From the NCBI RefSeq assembly GCF_012849095.1, contig NZ_CP051680.1:1302001-1366000 (forward strand): a stretch of DNA of 64,000 bases, in the 5' to 3' direction. This document shows positions 34,955 to 43,036 of the stretch, piece after piece (within the stretch, counting starts at the first letter, position 1; every line of letters begins with the position of its first letter). The translations under genes and the position numbers were made by a program. A model generated the notes under the pieces. It was not told the origin of the DNA. It ran no database searches and saw only the letters and a program-made list of their open reading frames with translations. This DNA comes from Cohnella herbarum (GTDB lineage: Bacteria; Bacillota; Bacilli; Paenibacillales; Paenibacillaceae).

Positions 34955-35821
34955 TCATTCGTATTCGTCGTCCAGCAAAGACAAGATGGATTTTTGGTTC
35001 CTGTACTCATGGGGAGACAGGCCTACCATGAGTTTGAAAGACCTGTAAAATGGCGTCAGGCTCTGAAAACCGCACTGCAGGCAGATGTCCGTCACCGGCA
35101 TTTCCGTCTTCAGCAGCAGCTTCTTCGCTTCGTTAATGCGCAGCGTCTGCAAAAACTCCTTGTATCCTTTGCCGAGCGCATCCTTGAACAAGTGCCCCGT
35201 TCGGGAAACGCTCAAATTGACATGGTTGGCGACGTCGGCCAACTCAATATTTTCGCGAAAATTTTGCTTAACGAACGCCAGCGCAGGCTGCAGTTTCAAA
35301 TATAAATTAAATGCTTGGTTGAACTTCTTACTGGACGTCTCGTTACCGTAGTGCCTAAGAAGCAGAATGCATATTTTGAGCAAGTCGCTTCTCGCCATGC
35401 TGCGATATGCGGCTTTGCGCAGCTCAAGCTCTTTTTGGATGGAGCGCATTAATGCGCCGATTTCCTTCGTGCCGTCCGTTCCTGCGGGAATTTTGTTCTG
35501 AAATTTTTGCGGCTGGTAAACGAAAGGCGCCAGAAGTTCTTTCTCTCCGTCCTCTACCAGCGAAGGATCGAAATACAGAAACAAATAGCGGCTCGGATCT
35601 TCAGCTGACGACTGCGCGATATGCGGCTCCATGTTGTTCACGATAAAGATATCGCCGGCTTGCACCTCGTACGTCTTCGACCCGAAATAAAACCAGCCTT
35701 TTCCGGAAATGCAATAGCCGATCTCCAAATTGGAGTGCCAATGAAACGGTTCGATTTGCTGGCTAGGCGTCCATTCATGGACATGGATCAGCTCAGCGGG
35801 CAATTCGTAATATTGCTTCAC
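34955..35821 (-). CDS. AraC-family regulator of the first sugar ABC operon
   Basis: About 288 residues. The N-terminal cupin (PFHWHSNLEIGYCISGKG, YEVQAGDIFIVNNMEPH) is followed by two AraC HTH motifs at the C terminus (ELADVANHVNLSVSRTGHLF, VTDICLQCGFQSLTPFYRSF). The GTG at 35821 has GGGAG 8 bases upstream; an ATG at 35839 is the alternative. It lies inside the operon it probably activates, between the permease and hydrolase genes. The inducer is presumably the transported compound or its product. Confidence 0.9.
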   Translation of the reverse strand: MKQYYELPAELIHVHEWTPSQQIEPFHWHSNLEIGYCISGKGWFYFGSKTYEVQAGDIFIVNNMEPHIAQSSAEDPSRYLFLYFDPSLVEDGEKELLAPFVYQPQKFQNKIPAGTDGTKEIGALMRSIQKELELRKAAYRSMARSDLLKICILLLRHYGNETSSKKFNQAFNLYLKLQPALAFVKQNFRENIELADVANHVNLSVSRTGHLFKDALGKGYKEFLQTLRINEAKKLLLKTEMPVTDICLQCGFQSLTPFYRSFKLMVGLSPHEYRNQKSILSLLDDEYE

Positions 35822-35848
35822 CGCCCAAGCTCCCTTCATGATCGTAGA

Positions 35849-36673
35849 CTAGCCTTTAATGCTTCCTTCGGCCATGCCCTCGATAAAGTTGCGCTGCAGT
35901 AGAAAATAAATCACGATGAACGGCAAAATCGAAATGACGCCGGCCGCGGAAATTTTGCTCCAGTCCGCACTGTAATTACCGACGAACACCAAATACTTGG
36001 TGGCCACCGTCTTTAAATCCTCATTTTGGATAAAAGCGTTGGCGAAAAAAAACTCATTCCACGTCCACAGCCCGGTGAGCAGCGATACTGTCAAAAACAC
36101 GGGTTTGGCGATCGGAAGCATGATTTTCCCGAAAATTTGCAGCTCGTTGCAGCCGTCGATTTTCGCGCTTTCGCTAATTTCTTTCGGAATGCCGATCAGA
36201 TATGTCCGCAACAGAAAAATGTTGAAAGGCAAATAAATCGCCGAGTAAATCAAGATTAATCCTTGCAGCGTATCCATCAAGTTCAACTTAATCCATGCGT
36301 AAAACAACGGAACGAGGAACAGTCCCATAGGCACGGATAAGACGAGGAAAAGCAGCAGCATAATCAGCGACTTTCCGCGAAATTCCAATTTGGCAAGCGC
36401 ATATGCGCACAAGCCTCCCGCGGTGCAAACGATAAGGACAGTACAGACGCCGACGATAATGCTGTTCCAGTAAGCTTCCCCGTATTCTCCCATCGTCCAG
36501 GCGGTTGAAATGTTTTCGAGCGTCAGTCTGGATGGCAGACCGAACGGGTTTGCGGTAAATTCGTCGGAAGGCTTCACAGCGTTCAAGAACAACAGAAAGA
36601 TCGGGGCGAGCGTGACGATCAGCACGACAAGCGGAACGAGATGCGAACCCCAGAACCTATTTCGGTTTGTCAT
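35849..36673 (-). CDS. Carbohydrate ABC transporter permease (MalG type)
   Basis: About 274 residues with six membrane segments. The EAA loop is visible as EISESAKIDGCNELQIFGKI, the contact to the ATPase. The start at 36673 overlaps the upstream permease stop (TGATG); an ATG at 36685 is possible. It forms the channel with the next permease. No ATPase gene is in the operon, so a shared MsmX-type ATPase is expected elsewhere. Confidence 0.93.
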   Translation of the reverse strand: MTNRNRFWGSHLVPLVVLIVTLAPIFLLFLNAVKPSDEFTANPFGLPSRLTLENISTAWTMGEYGEAYWNSIIVGVCTVLIVCTAGGLCAYALAKLEFRGKSLIMLLLFLVLSVPMGLFLVPLFYAWIKLNLMDTLQGLILIYSAIYLPFNIFLLRTYLIGIPKEISESAKIDGCNELQIFGKIMLPIAKPVFLTVSLLTGLWTWNEFFFANAFIQNEDLKTVATKYLVFVGNYSADWSKISAAGVISILPFIVIYFLLQRNFIEGMAEGSIKG

Positions 36674-37545
36674 CACATTTCCCATCCTCTCTTCCGTAAA
36701 ATTCCGAACGCGGCGATTATTATTCCGCTAAACAGCGCTAGCGCCAATGCGATGGAGCTTGCATAACCGGGCTCATGATTTTGCAGCGCTTCCTTGTACA
36801 TATAAGTGGCGATAAGCTCCGTCGCATGACCAGGACCGCCGCCCGTCATTACGTAAACGTAGTCGAACGCGGCAAAAGACCAGATCATCGTCAGCATGAC
36901 AATCAGCATAATCGTCGGCCGAAGTTGCGGAATAATAATGCTCGTGTAAATTTTCCACCGGCGCGCGCCGTCGATTTGGGCGGCTTCTTCCAGACTTCTG
37001 TCCGTCTGGTGCAGCGCCGTCAGGAATAGGATCATCAGAAACCCCCAATACCGCCACCCGTCTACGGCAGCAACGGAGTACAAAGCGTAATTCGGGTCGC
37101 CTATCCAGAGCGGCGGATTCGGTATGCCCCACGATTGCAGGGTGGGGTTTATTCCGTAATAAGGATTGTAAATCCATGTCCATATTTTCGCGGTAACGAC
37201 GGTTGAACAAACTTGCGGCAAAAAGAAGCCGACTCTGTAGAGCAACTGGAATCGGGTGATCCGACTGATGAGAATAGCGAGCAGCAAACTGAAAGCCGTT
37301 GGAACGGTGCAAAAAATAACGAGCCATTTCAAGTTGTTGTACAACGCCGAGTAGAACACCGGATCCTTCAGTAGGCGTTCGAAATTGTCCAGGCCGATAA
37401 AATTCGGCTTGGCAAAGCCATCCCAGTCCGTCAGGGACATGATCATCGTACCGACGGAGGGCGTGGCCACGACCAGCAAAATAATGAGAAGCGCCGGCGA
37501 GACGAACAGCCAGGGCAGCAGACGCGCGGTCAAATTTCTGTGCAT
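36673..37545 (-). CDS. Carbohydrate ABC transporter permease (MalF type)
   Basis: About 290 residues with six membrane segments. The EAA loop reads SLEEAAQIDGARRWKIYTSI. Lipid-facing helices include LFVSPALLIILLVVATPSVG at the N terminus. ATG 37545 with GAGAGG upstream is preferred over an earlier GTG. It pairs with the MalG-type permease. A strong hairpin precedes it. Confidence 0.93.
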   Translation of the reverse strand: MHRNLTARLLPWLFVSPALLIILLVVATPSVGTMIMSLTDWDGFAKPNFIGLDNFERLLKDPVFYSALYNNLKWLVIFCTVPTAFSLLLAILISRITRFQLLYRVGFFLPQVCSTVVTAKIWTWIYNPYYGINPTLQSWGIPNPPLWIGDPNYALYSVAAVDGWRYWGFLMILFLTALHQTDRSLEEAAQIDGARRWKIYTSIIIPQLRPTIMLIVMLTMIWSFAAFDYVYVMTGGGPGHATELIATYMYKEALQNHEPGYASSIALALALFSGIIIAAFGILRKRGWEM

Positions 37546-37564
37546 GATCTGGAACACCTCTCAA

Positions 37565-37593
37565 AAAAATAGAGGGAGGGCTCCCCCTCCCTC
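37565..37593 (-). terminator. Intra-operon attenuator between binding protein and permeases
   Basis: The minus strand reads GAGGGAGGG, a 3-4 base loop, CCCTCCCTC, then TATTTTTTT. Its place just after the binding-protein stop implies partial termination, giving more binding protein than permease. Confidence 0.85.
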
Positions 37594-37596
37594 ATT

Positions 37597-38928
37597 TCAT
37601 TTTTCGGCAAATTCAAACAGCTTGCCCGCTTCCTTATCTTTCTGGAACGCTGCCTCCATGTTGTCCAAGAAGGCGTCGAGCTTCAGCCCTTTAAGAAAAA
37701 CCGCTTCAATGTTGTCGTAAGTGTACACTCGAGTTTGCGGCGGCCAAAACGTCCACGAGAGATATCCCGTCGCTTTGCGTTGACTATAATCGTTCATAAG
37801 ATCCGCAACTTCGATGTAATGCTTGTCAATGCCTTCTATGCTGTTCAGATCGATTCCGTTGATCGGCTGGAAGCCGGAACCGACAATCGCTTTCTTAGCC
37901 GTTTCCGGCTGCACGAGATAGTCGAGGAACAGTGCGGCTTCCTCCGGATGCTTGGACTTGCTGTTGACGCCGTAGGCTGCTCCCAAAGCCAACGGAAGGT
38001 TCGTTTCCACTCCTTCGCTCCAGGAAGGCATCGGGAACACTCCCCAGTCCATATCGGCGCCTTTGGTCGTTAAAGTTCCGAGAAGCCAAGTACCTTCCAT
38101 CTTCATCGCGGCTTTACCGTTCAAGAACAGATTAGTCGCATCGTCGCCCGTGATCGCCTGGGATTGCTTGTTGTTAATGTATCCCTTTTGCCACAACTCA
38201 ACGAGCTTTTCTATGGCTTGCTTGGATTCGGCTCCGTTCCAAGGGATCTGGCCGGACAACAGCTGTTTGACCTTGTCCGGTCCGAGCGTCGCGTTGTAGG
38301 CTAGCGAGAACCACCATTCGTTCGCCGCTCTGAAATCGCTTGCACCGAACGCAAACGGGATAATGTTTTTTGCCGCGATCGCTTCGGAAAGGCTGAGCAA
38401 TTCTTGATAGTTCTTAGGCGTTTCCCAGCCGTTGTCGGCGAACAGCTTCTTGTTGTAATATACGACTTCGGTTTCGTATTTCCCCGGCACGCCGATCAGC
38501 TTGCCATCAACCGTCATCGGATTGTATGCCCAGGAAATGAACCTTTTATCCCAACCGTACTGCTTGCTGTAGCTGTCGAGCGGCAATGCGTAGCCGACTT
38601 TAGCAAATTCCCTGATTGTCGTCGCGCCGTCCGATGTCAAAATATCCGGCCCAGCCCCTGCGGTAAGCTCCGCTTTTTGTTGCTGTTCGGGATCGTTCGT
38701 GTAAGTCGCTTTGATTTTGATATTGGGATGTTTTTCTTGAAACGGCTTGATAACGTCGTTCTCGAAGTATTCCCTGCCATATTGCGCATGCAAATACCAG
38801 GTGAGCTCCGTTACTTCATCCTTTGCCTTTCCGTTTTCCTTTCCGTTTTCCTTCGCATTTCCCCCGCAAGCCGCCAATACCAAAAAACTGCTCAAAGTTA
38901 GTAATATCAGCGATTTTCTCTTGAACAA
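37597..38928 (-). CDS. Sugar-binding lipoprotein of an ABC transporter
   Basis: 443 residues, family 1 extracellular solute-binding protein. The signal peptide ends in lipobox LAAC with Cys21, followed by a Lys/Glu linker (KENGKENGK). Typical segments are ITGDDATNLFLNGKAAMKME and ALGAAYGVNSKSKHPEEAAL. It captures an oligosaccharide or glycoside outside the membrane. TTG start with GGGGAG 9 bases upstream. It is the first gene of the operon running down to 32877. Confidence 0.93.
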   Translation of the reverse strand: MFKRKSLILLTLSSFLVLAACGGNAKENGKENGKAKDEVTELTWYLHAQYGREYFENDVIKPFQEKHPNIKIKATYTNDPEQQQKAELTAGAGPDILTSDGATTIREFAKVGYALPLDSYSKQYGWDKRFISWAYNPMTVDGKLIGVPGKYETEVVYYNKKLFADNGWETPKNYQELLSLSEAIAAKNIIPFAFGASDFRAANEWWFSLAYNATLGPDKVKQLLSGQIPWNGAESKQAIEKLVELWQKGYINNKQSQAITGDDATNLFLNGKAAMKMEGTWLLGTLTTKGADMDWGVFPMPSWSEGVETNLPLALGAAYGVNSKSKHPEEAALFLDYLVQPETAKKAIVGSGFQPINGIDLNSIEGIDKHYIEVADLMNDYSQRKATGYLSWTFWPPQTRVYTYDNIEAVFLKGLKLDAFLDNMEAAFQKDKEAGKLFEFAEK

Positions 38929-39548
38929 CTTGACCCACTCCCCTTCTGGAATATACAGCCGTTGTCTGTCCCGGATGCGAATGCAAACGCACTCCGGCTT
39001 TACACGATAAGCATTAAACCTTGATGCTAAAATATCCTTACTTGTCCATAATTATAAAAATTGGCGTTTGCGATGTCTTCACAAAAACGGTCAAGTTATT
39101 GCTATAAACTGCTGCCCTCGTCATCGGCGCAGTTTCCACTATCGATAGGCATACAAAACCCTTCATTACCTAAAACCGTTGCTCAGCACTCATAGCTTAG
39201 GGTGAATCGAAGTCTGTTCCAATATTTTTCATTTCCGGGCAAGATGAAAATTGCCACCATCCTCTAAAAAAAGCTGGATGGCGATCAAACGCTCTGCCCA
39301 GGTGGCAATCCCCCGAAATCAAAAAAACTATACATCATCTTGGTAACACTGCTTCGAGTAAATCAACATATTCTTCTGCTGTTTCTGATAAGCCAGGGCA
39401 AACAATTAGCGGAGCCAAATTCTCATTCGTCTTATTGAATGAATCGTAATAATGAATCATTAAACGGCAGCCGATCCTGTGGCGGCTGCCGTCATGTCTT
39501 GGTTGAACTATCGTTGCCCGTTAGCGTAATGATCCGAATTGGAAGGAT
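38929..39548. other. Intergenic region upstream of the first sugar ABC operon
   Basis: About 620 bases without a gene. It holds the operon promoter region near 38930-39060. A small inverted repeat CCATCC/GGATGG lies near 39260-39284, and hairpin element copy 5 at 39461-39530 follows the alpha-galactosidase gene. Confidence 0.5.
39461..39530 (-). repeat. Dispersed hairpin element, copy 5
   Basis: The minus strand reads TTACGCTAACGGGCAACGAT then AGTTCAACC, followed by hairpin ACGGCAGCCG / CGGCTGCCGT. It is the best-preserved copy, 20 bases after the alpha-galactosidase stop. Confidence 0.7.
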
Positions 39549-41822
39549 TTAGGTATTCGAAATAATACAAGAGTTCCCCCGCTTCAGCCTTTCCGTATCG
39601 GCAACCGCGGTATTCACAGCGAAGCGAATCTCGAAAAGACGCGCCTGATAAGGTTTGGGCATTCGAACGGTCAGCTGTTCCGTCTTCGGACTGTAATGGC
39701 AATCAACCTCATAACCTTCGCAAGGATACAACTGCACGATCTCCGCCTGAAGTTCGCCTATTCCACTCCGACCGTTCAAGGTGACCAAAGGAATCGTCCG
39801 GTATTCGTCGCCGTCCCCGAGTCTCCAGACGGACAGCAGTAACCGCGAATGATCGAGCGATGCCAGCCCGACGGCAGCCCAATTCAGCCTGTCGCTGATC
39901 CTCGTAAAGCCGAGCGGCCAGAAGGGATAGGCTTGCGAGATGAACGAGCGCTCCCGCTTGTACAGTTCGACTGCCTCCGCGATCAGCACGCGGTTCGTCT
40001 TATCGGCAAGATGAAGGTGGCCGGACAGATACAGATTGCCGCACATGCCGTTTACCATATTAAAGATCGTCTGCTCCCCATCGGTCATCGCCGCCAGTCG
40101 GCTCGTTTCCTTAATGCATTCCGGATTCGGCAGGTCCGTATAGAGCAGCGGATACGGATAAGCCCAAATGCCGAGCTGCTCCGGCAGAACCGCCGCCAGA
40201 CTGCCTCCGATGATAGACGGATATTTGCGGTAATCCTCTTGGTCGCTGGAACTTTGCAGATGAAAATGAGTCAGCGCTTCGTAGTCCGCCCTCATGCCGC
40301 CGGAGCCGCAATTTTCCAACATCACTTGCGGGTGGCGCACCCTCACTTCGTCGATGAAGCGGTAGAAATCCGCCATCGCCTGTCGCAAGCCCTCCGCGGC
40401 CGCTTTGCATCCGGTGTCGTCGCCCGGCCCGATGCACAGATTGTAATCGTTCTTGAAGTAACGGACGCCCATTCCCACGAGGCGGTCGATTACGCTATGC
40501 ATGTAAGATTGTACGTCCGGATGACCGAAATGGAGAAAAGATCGAAGCCCCCCGCCCACGCGAATGCCGTAACGGCGGATGAACCAGTCGTCCGGCTTCG
40601 CGGCTAGAGCCGCGTCGTCTCCGCACACTTCCATCTCCAGCCACAGGCCGGGCTTCATGCCTTTGTCCGCGATATAGGCAAGGAATGACTCAAGTCCTCC
40701 CTCACCGAACCGGTTGCGGCTCGCCTGCCAATCGCCAAGACCGCTGCCCCATGACAGCCCGATCTCGCTAAACCACCCGGCGTCGATGCAGAAATATTCG
40801 CATCCCGCAGCCGCGGCCGCATCGACAAGCGGTGTCAGCTTCTCTTTCGACGGATCTCCCCACAGCGCGTTCATATAGTCGTTGTAGACGACGGGCGCGG
40901 TAGGCATGTCCCCGTACAGCCCCTTCGTCAAGTAGCGGCGATACGTCGTCAGTTCCCTGATCGCGTCGGCGAAATCGCCGTCGCAGCAGCCGAATCCCGC
41001 CGGAATCGATTCATAGCTTTCGCCCGGCAGCAGTTGCTTGCTCCAACCGCCGAACCGCTCGTCGGCTCCGTCCGCATGAATGAACAAGCCGCCGCGGTCG
41101 TCGCTCCAAGAGCCGCGGTGGCCGATCTCGAGATGCCAGTTCGCGGATGTCTCCAGTTGACAATACCATGCTTTGCCCGTCTCCAAGTCCTCCAGCACGA
41201 TCAATGGCAGCAGCTTGCCCGTGCTCCAACTGCCGACGGAAGAGAAGTGGACGGCCGAAGTGCTCGGGTGGACCGACGTCGGGTACAAGCCCAACTCCTC
41301 CAGATCTCCGAAGCGCCATTGGCCTTCCCCATTCCAAGTCTGACGGCAGTAATGAACGCGGATTTTGCGTTTGTCATACCAAGGTAGAAGCCCGTCCGTG
41401 GCGACGCCCTGCATGCACATCGAGGACAGATGGGTCAGCACGACCGGCGAATCCCCTTCATTGGTGACGGCCGTTGTCTGGCGGATCGCGGCCGCCCCCG
41501 GAATAAACCGCATGTCGACCTGTACCTTCAGCCGCAGCTGTTCGTGCCGGTACTGAAGCTGTAGCCCTTCGGCGTCGGCGGAATGGGACACCAGTTTCAT
41601 CTCAGATGGCAGTGCGGTTAGTCCGCTGATCAGCGCCGGATTATTACCGTACTGACGGCCTGCGATAGCCAACTCGAAATTCGGAAAAGGAATACCGGGA
41701 ACCCGCTCCCGCAGCTCCTTGGCAGGGTTTAAGGTTACCTGCATCCATCCTTTTTCCGTATGAGCAAAGCTGATATGCATACCTTCATGCTCGATCGTCA
41801 TCCTGTTAGTATGGTCCTTCAT
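39549..41822 (-). CDS. Alpha-galactosidase, glycoside hydrolase family 36
   Basis: 757 residues, the family length. An N-terminal beta-sandwich (about 1-290) is followed by a TIM barrel. The nucleophile Asp lies in VRYFKNDYN near 465 and the acid/base Asp in LQSSSDQEDYRKYPS near 525; CxxG-type substrate residues LENCGSGGMRAD lie between. No signal peptide, so it acts in the cytosol on imported galactosides. The ATG at 41822 with AGGAGAGAG upstream is preferred; the frame extends 25 codons further. It is divergent from an AraC gene that may regulate it. Confidence 0.92.
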   Translation of the reverse strand: MKDHTNRMTIEHEGMHISFAHTEKGWMQVTLNPAKELRERVPGIPFPNFELAIAGRQYGNNPALISGLTALPSEMKLVSHSADAEGLQLQYRHEQLRLKVQVDMRFIPGAAAIRQTTAVTNEGDSPVVLTHLSSMCMQGVATDGLLPWYDKRKIRVHYCRQTWNGEGQWRFGDLEELGLYPTSVHPSTSAVHFSSVGSWSTGKLLPLIVLEDLETGKAWYCQLETSANWHLEIGHRGSWSDDRGGLFIHADGADERFGGWSKQLLPGESYESIPAGFGCCDGDFADAIRELTTYRRYLTKGLYGDMPTAPVVYNDYMNALWGDPSKEKLTPLVDAAAAAGCEYFCIDAGWFSEIGLSWGSGLGDWQASRNRFGEGGLESFLAYIADKGMKPGLWLEMEVCGDDAALAAKPDDWFIRRYGIRVGGGLRSFLHFGHPDVQSYMHSVIDRLVGMGVRYFKNDYNLCIGPGDDTGCKAAAEGLRQAMADFYRFIDEVRVRHPQVMLENCGSGGMRADYEALTHFHLQSSSDQEDYRKYPSIIGGSLAAVLPEQLGIWAYPYPLLYTDLPNPECIKETSRLAAMTDGEQTIFNMVNGMCGNLYLSGHLHLADKTNRVLIAEAVELYKRERSFISQAYPFWPLGFTRISDRLNWAAVGLASLDHSRLLLSVWRLGDGDEYRTIPLVTLNGRSGIGELQAEIVQLYPCEGYEVDCHYSPKTEQLTVRMPKPYQARLFEIRFAVNTAVADTERLKRGNSCIISNT

Positions 41823-42102
41823 TCTTCTCTCTCTCTCCTGTAAACCAGTTCCGGCTGGCCGATCGCCAGCGGCTTCAACAAATAGCGGTCGGTCCAACGT
41901 GAACGGTTGAAAAGTGGCTTAATGTCAAAAATGCACCGATTCGTCTCCATAAGGACGACGGACTATCGCTCGATTTCGTTCGCGCCAGGACGTAGGTATT
42001 TGTAATATTTCACCCTACCAATCTCTTATCATTTCTGATAAAATTTCATAAAACATAGAGTCCCTATTTTGTATTATTCAATTCTCAATAAGGAGAGCAT
42101 TT
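41823..42102. promoter_or_regulatory. Divergent promoter region, alpha-galactosidase / AraC
   Basis: 280 bases between divergent genes, AT-rich near 42000-42090, which should hold both promoters and any AraC sites. No exact operator was identified. Confidence 0.4.
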
Positions 42103-42999
42103 ATGGAGCGCGGATCGATGCTGTACATGATTGCTCCTCCTATGCCATTTTACGTGATAGGCGGAGTAAATAAGTATAATCCGGGAGACGAGCACCCCGA
42201 TCGCTACGCGATCGGCGTTTTCGATATGCTGCTCGTGATGAAAGGCGAACTCCGGATCACAGAAGAGCGACGAAGCTGGCGAGTCGGCCCCGGACAAATG
42301 CTTATCCTCCGCCCGGATCTGCACCATTACTCCGCCGGGCCTTGCGAAGAGGAAACCCATCACTATTGGCTGCACTTCATGCCTGCCGGCGAATGGTGGG
42401 AAATTCCGGACGATCAGCGGCCCCCCGAAAAAGATATGCTAGTCCAGTTGCAGTCGGCTCGAACGAAGTTTCCCCTTCATCGGGTGTATAGCATTGCGGT
42501 GCCTAAATATGGCATGATCCCTTCTCCGGGAAAAACGTTCGATGCTCTTAATCACCTGATTCAATCTGAACTGGAGCCCCCATCCCTGGTATTGTGGAAG
42601 CATCAATCCATTTTAGACGAGTTGATCAGGGATTTGCACCGCGATCAGAAGTCCGTGAACGATACGCAGGCCGTCCGGCTGGCTGAACAAGCGGAAGCGT
42701 TTCTGAAGCAGAACTATAAGCAACCGATAACGAATGCCATGCTCGGCGAGGCACTGAACTTTCACCCCAATTACATTGCGCGCAGCATGCGGAATGTGCT
42801 CGGCTTCACCCCGGTCGAATACTTGATGCAATATCGCTTAGAACAGGCGAAGCTGCTGTTGATGAAGACGGAACTATCCATCATGAAAATCGCCGAAGAA
42901 GTCGGCTTTCAGCAAACCGCCTATTTTTCCCGTTGTTTCTCAACTAAAGAAGGGATTTCGCCCTTGCAATTTCGTAAAAAGTTTAAGAAGAATGGCTGA
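42103..42999 (+). CDS. AraC-family regulator divergent from the alpha-galactosidase
   Basis: 298 residues. The N-terminal cupin sensor (RRSWRVGPGQMLILRPDLHH) is followed by two C-terminal HTHs (ITNAMLGEALNFHPNYIAR, IMKIAEEVGFQQTAYFSRCF) and the end motif GISPLQFRKKF. AAGGAGAG lies 10 bases before the ATG. Orientation suggests control of the alpha-galactosidase and possibly the rhamnosidase operon, which converges on it. Confidence 0.92.
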   Translation: MERGSMLYMIAPPMPFYVIGGVNKYNPGDEHPDRYAIGVFDMLLVMKGELRITEERRSWRVGPGQMLILRPDLHHYSAGPCEEETHHYWLHFMPAGEWWEIPDDQRPPEKDMLVQLQSARTKFPLHRVYSIAVPKYGMIPSPGKTFDALNHLIQSELEPPSLVLWKHQSILDELIRDLHRDQKSVNDTQAVRLAEQAEAFLKQNYKQPITNAMLGEALNFHPNYIARSMRNVLGFTPVEYLMQYRLEQAKLLLMKTELSIMKIAEEVGFQQTAYFSRCFSTKEGISPLQFRKKFKKNG

Positions 43000-43029
43000 A
43001 AAATAGGCCTCGCGGGATTTTTTTCAGCC
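42994..43029. terminator. Bidirectional terminator between AraC and the rhamnosidase operon
   Basis: GGCTGAAAAA pairs with TTTTTCAGCC across a 16-base loop, A-rich on one side and T-rich on the other. It begins inside the AraC stop region. Confidence 0.75.
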
Positions 43030-43036
43030 CTATCCT

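Noticed and set aside
36773..37564. 263-residue minus-strand ORF in another frame of the MalF-type permease
   Set aside because: Arg/His-rich shadow; the MalF frame has the membrane helices and EAA loop.
38960..38995. CcpA cre-like site (TGCAAACGCA) before the first sugar operon
   Set aside because: It matches only part of the consensus and lacks the palindromic half; too weak to list as a site.
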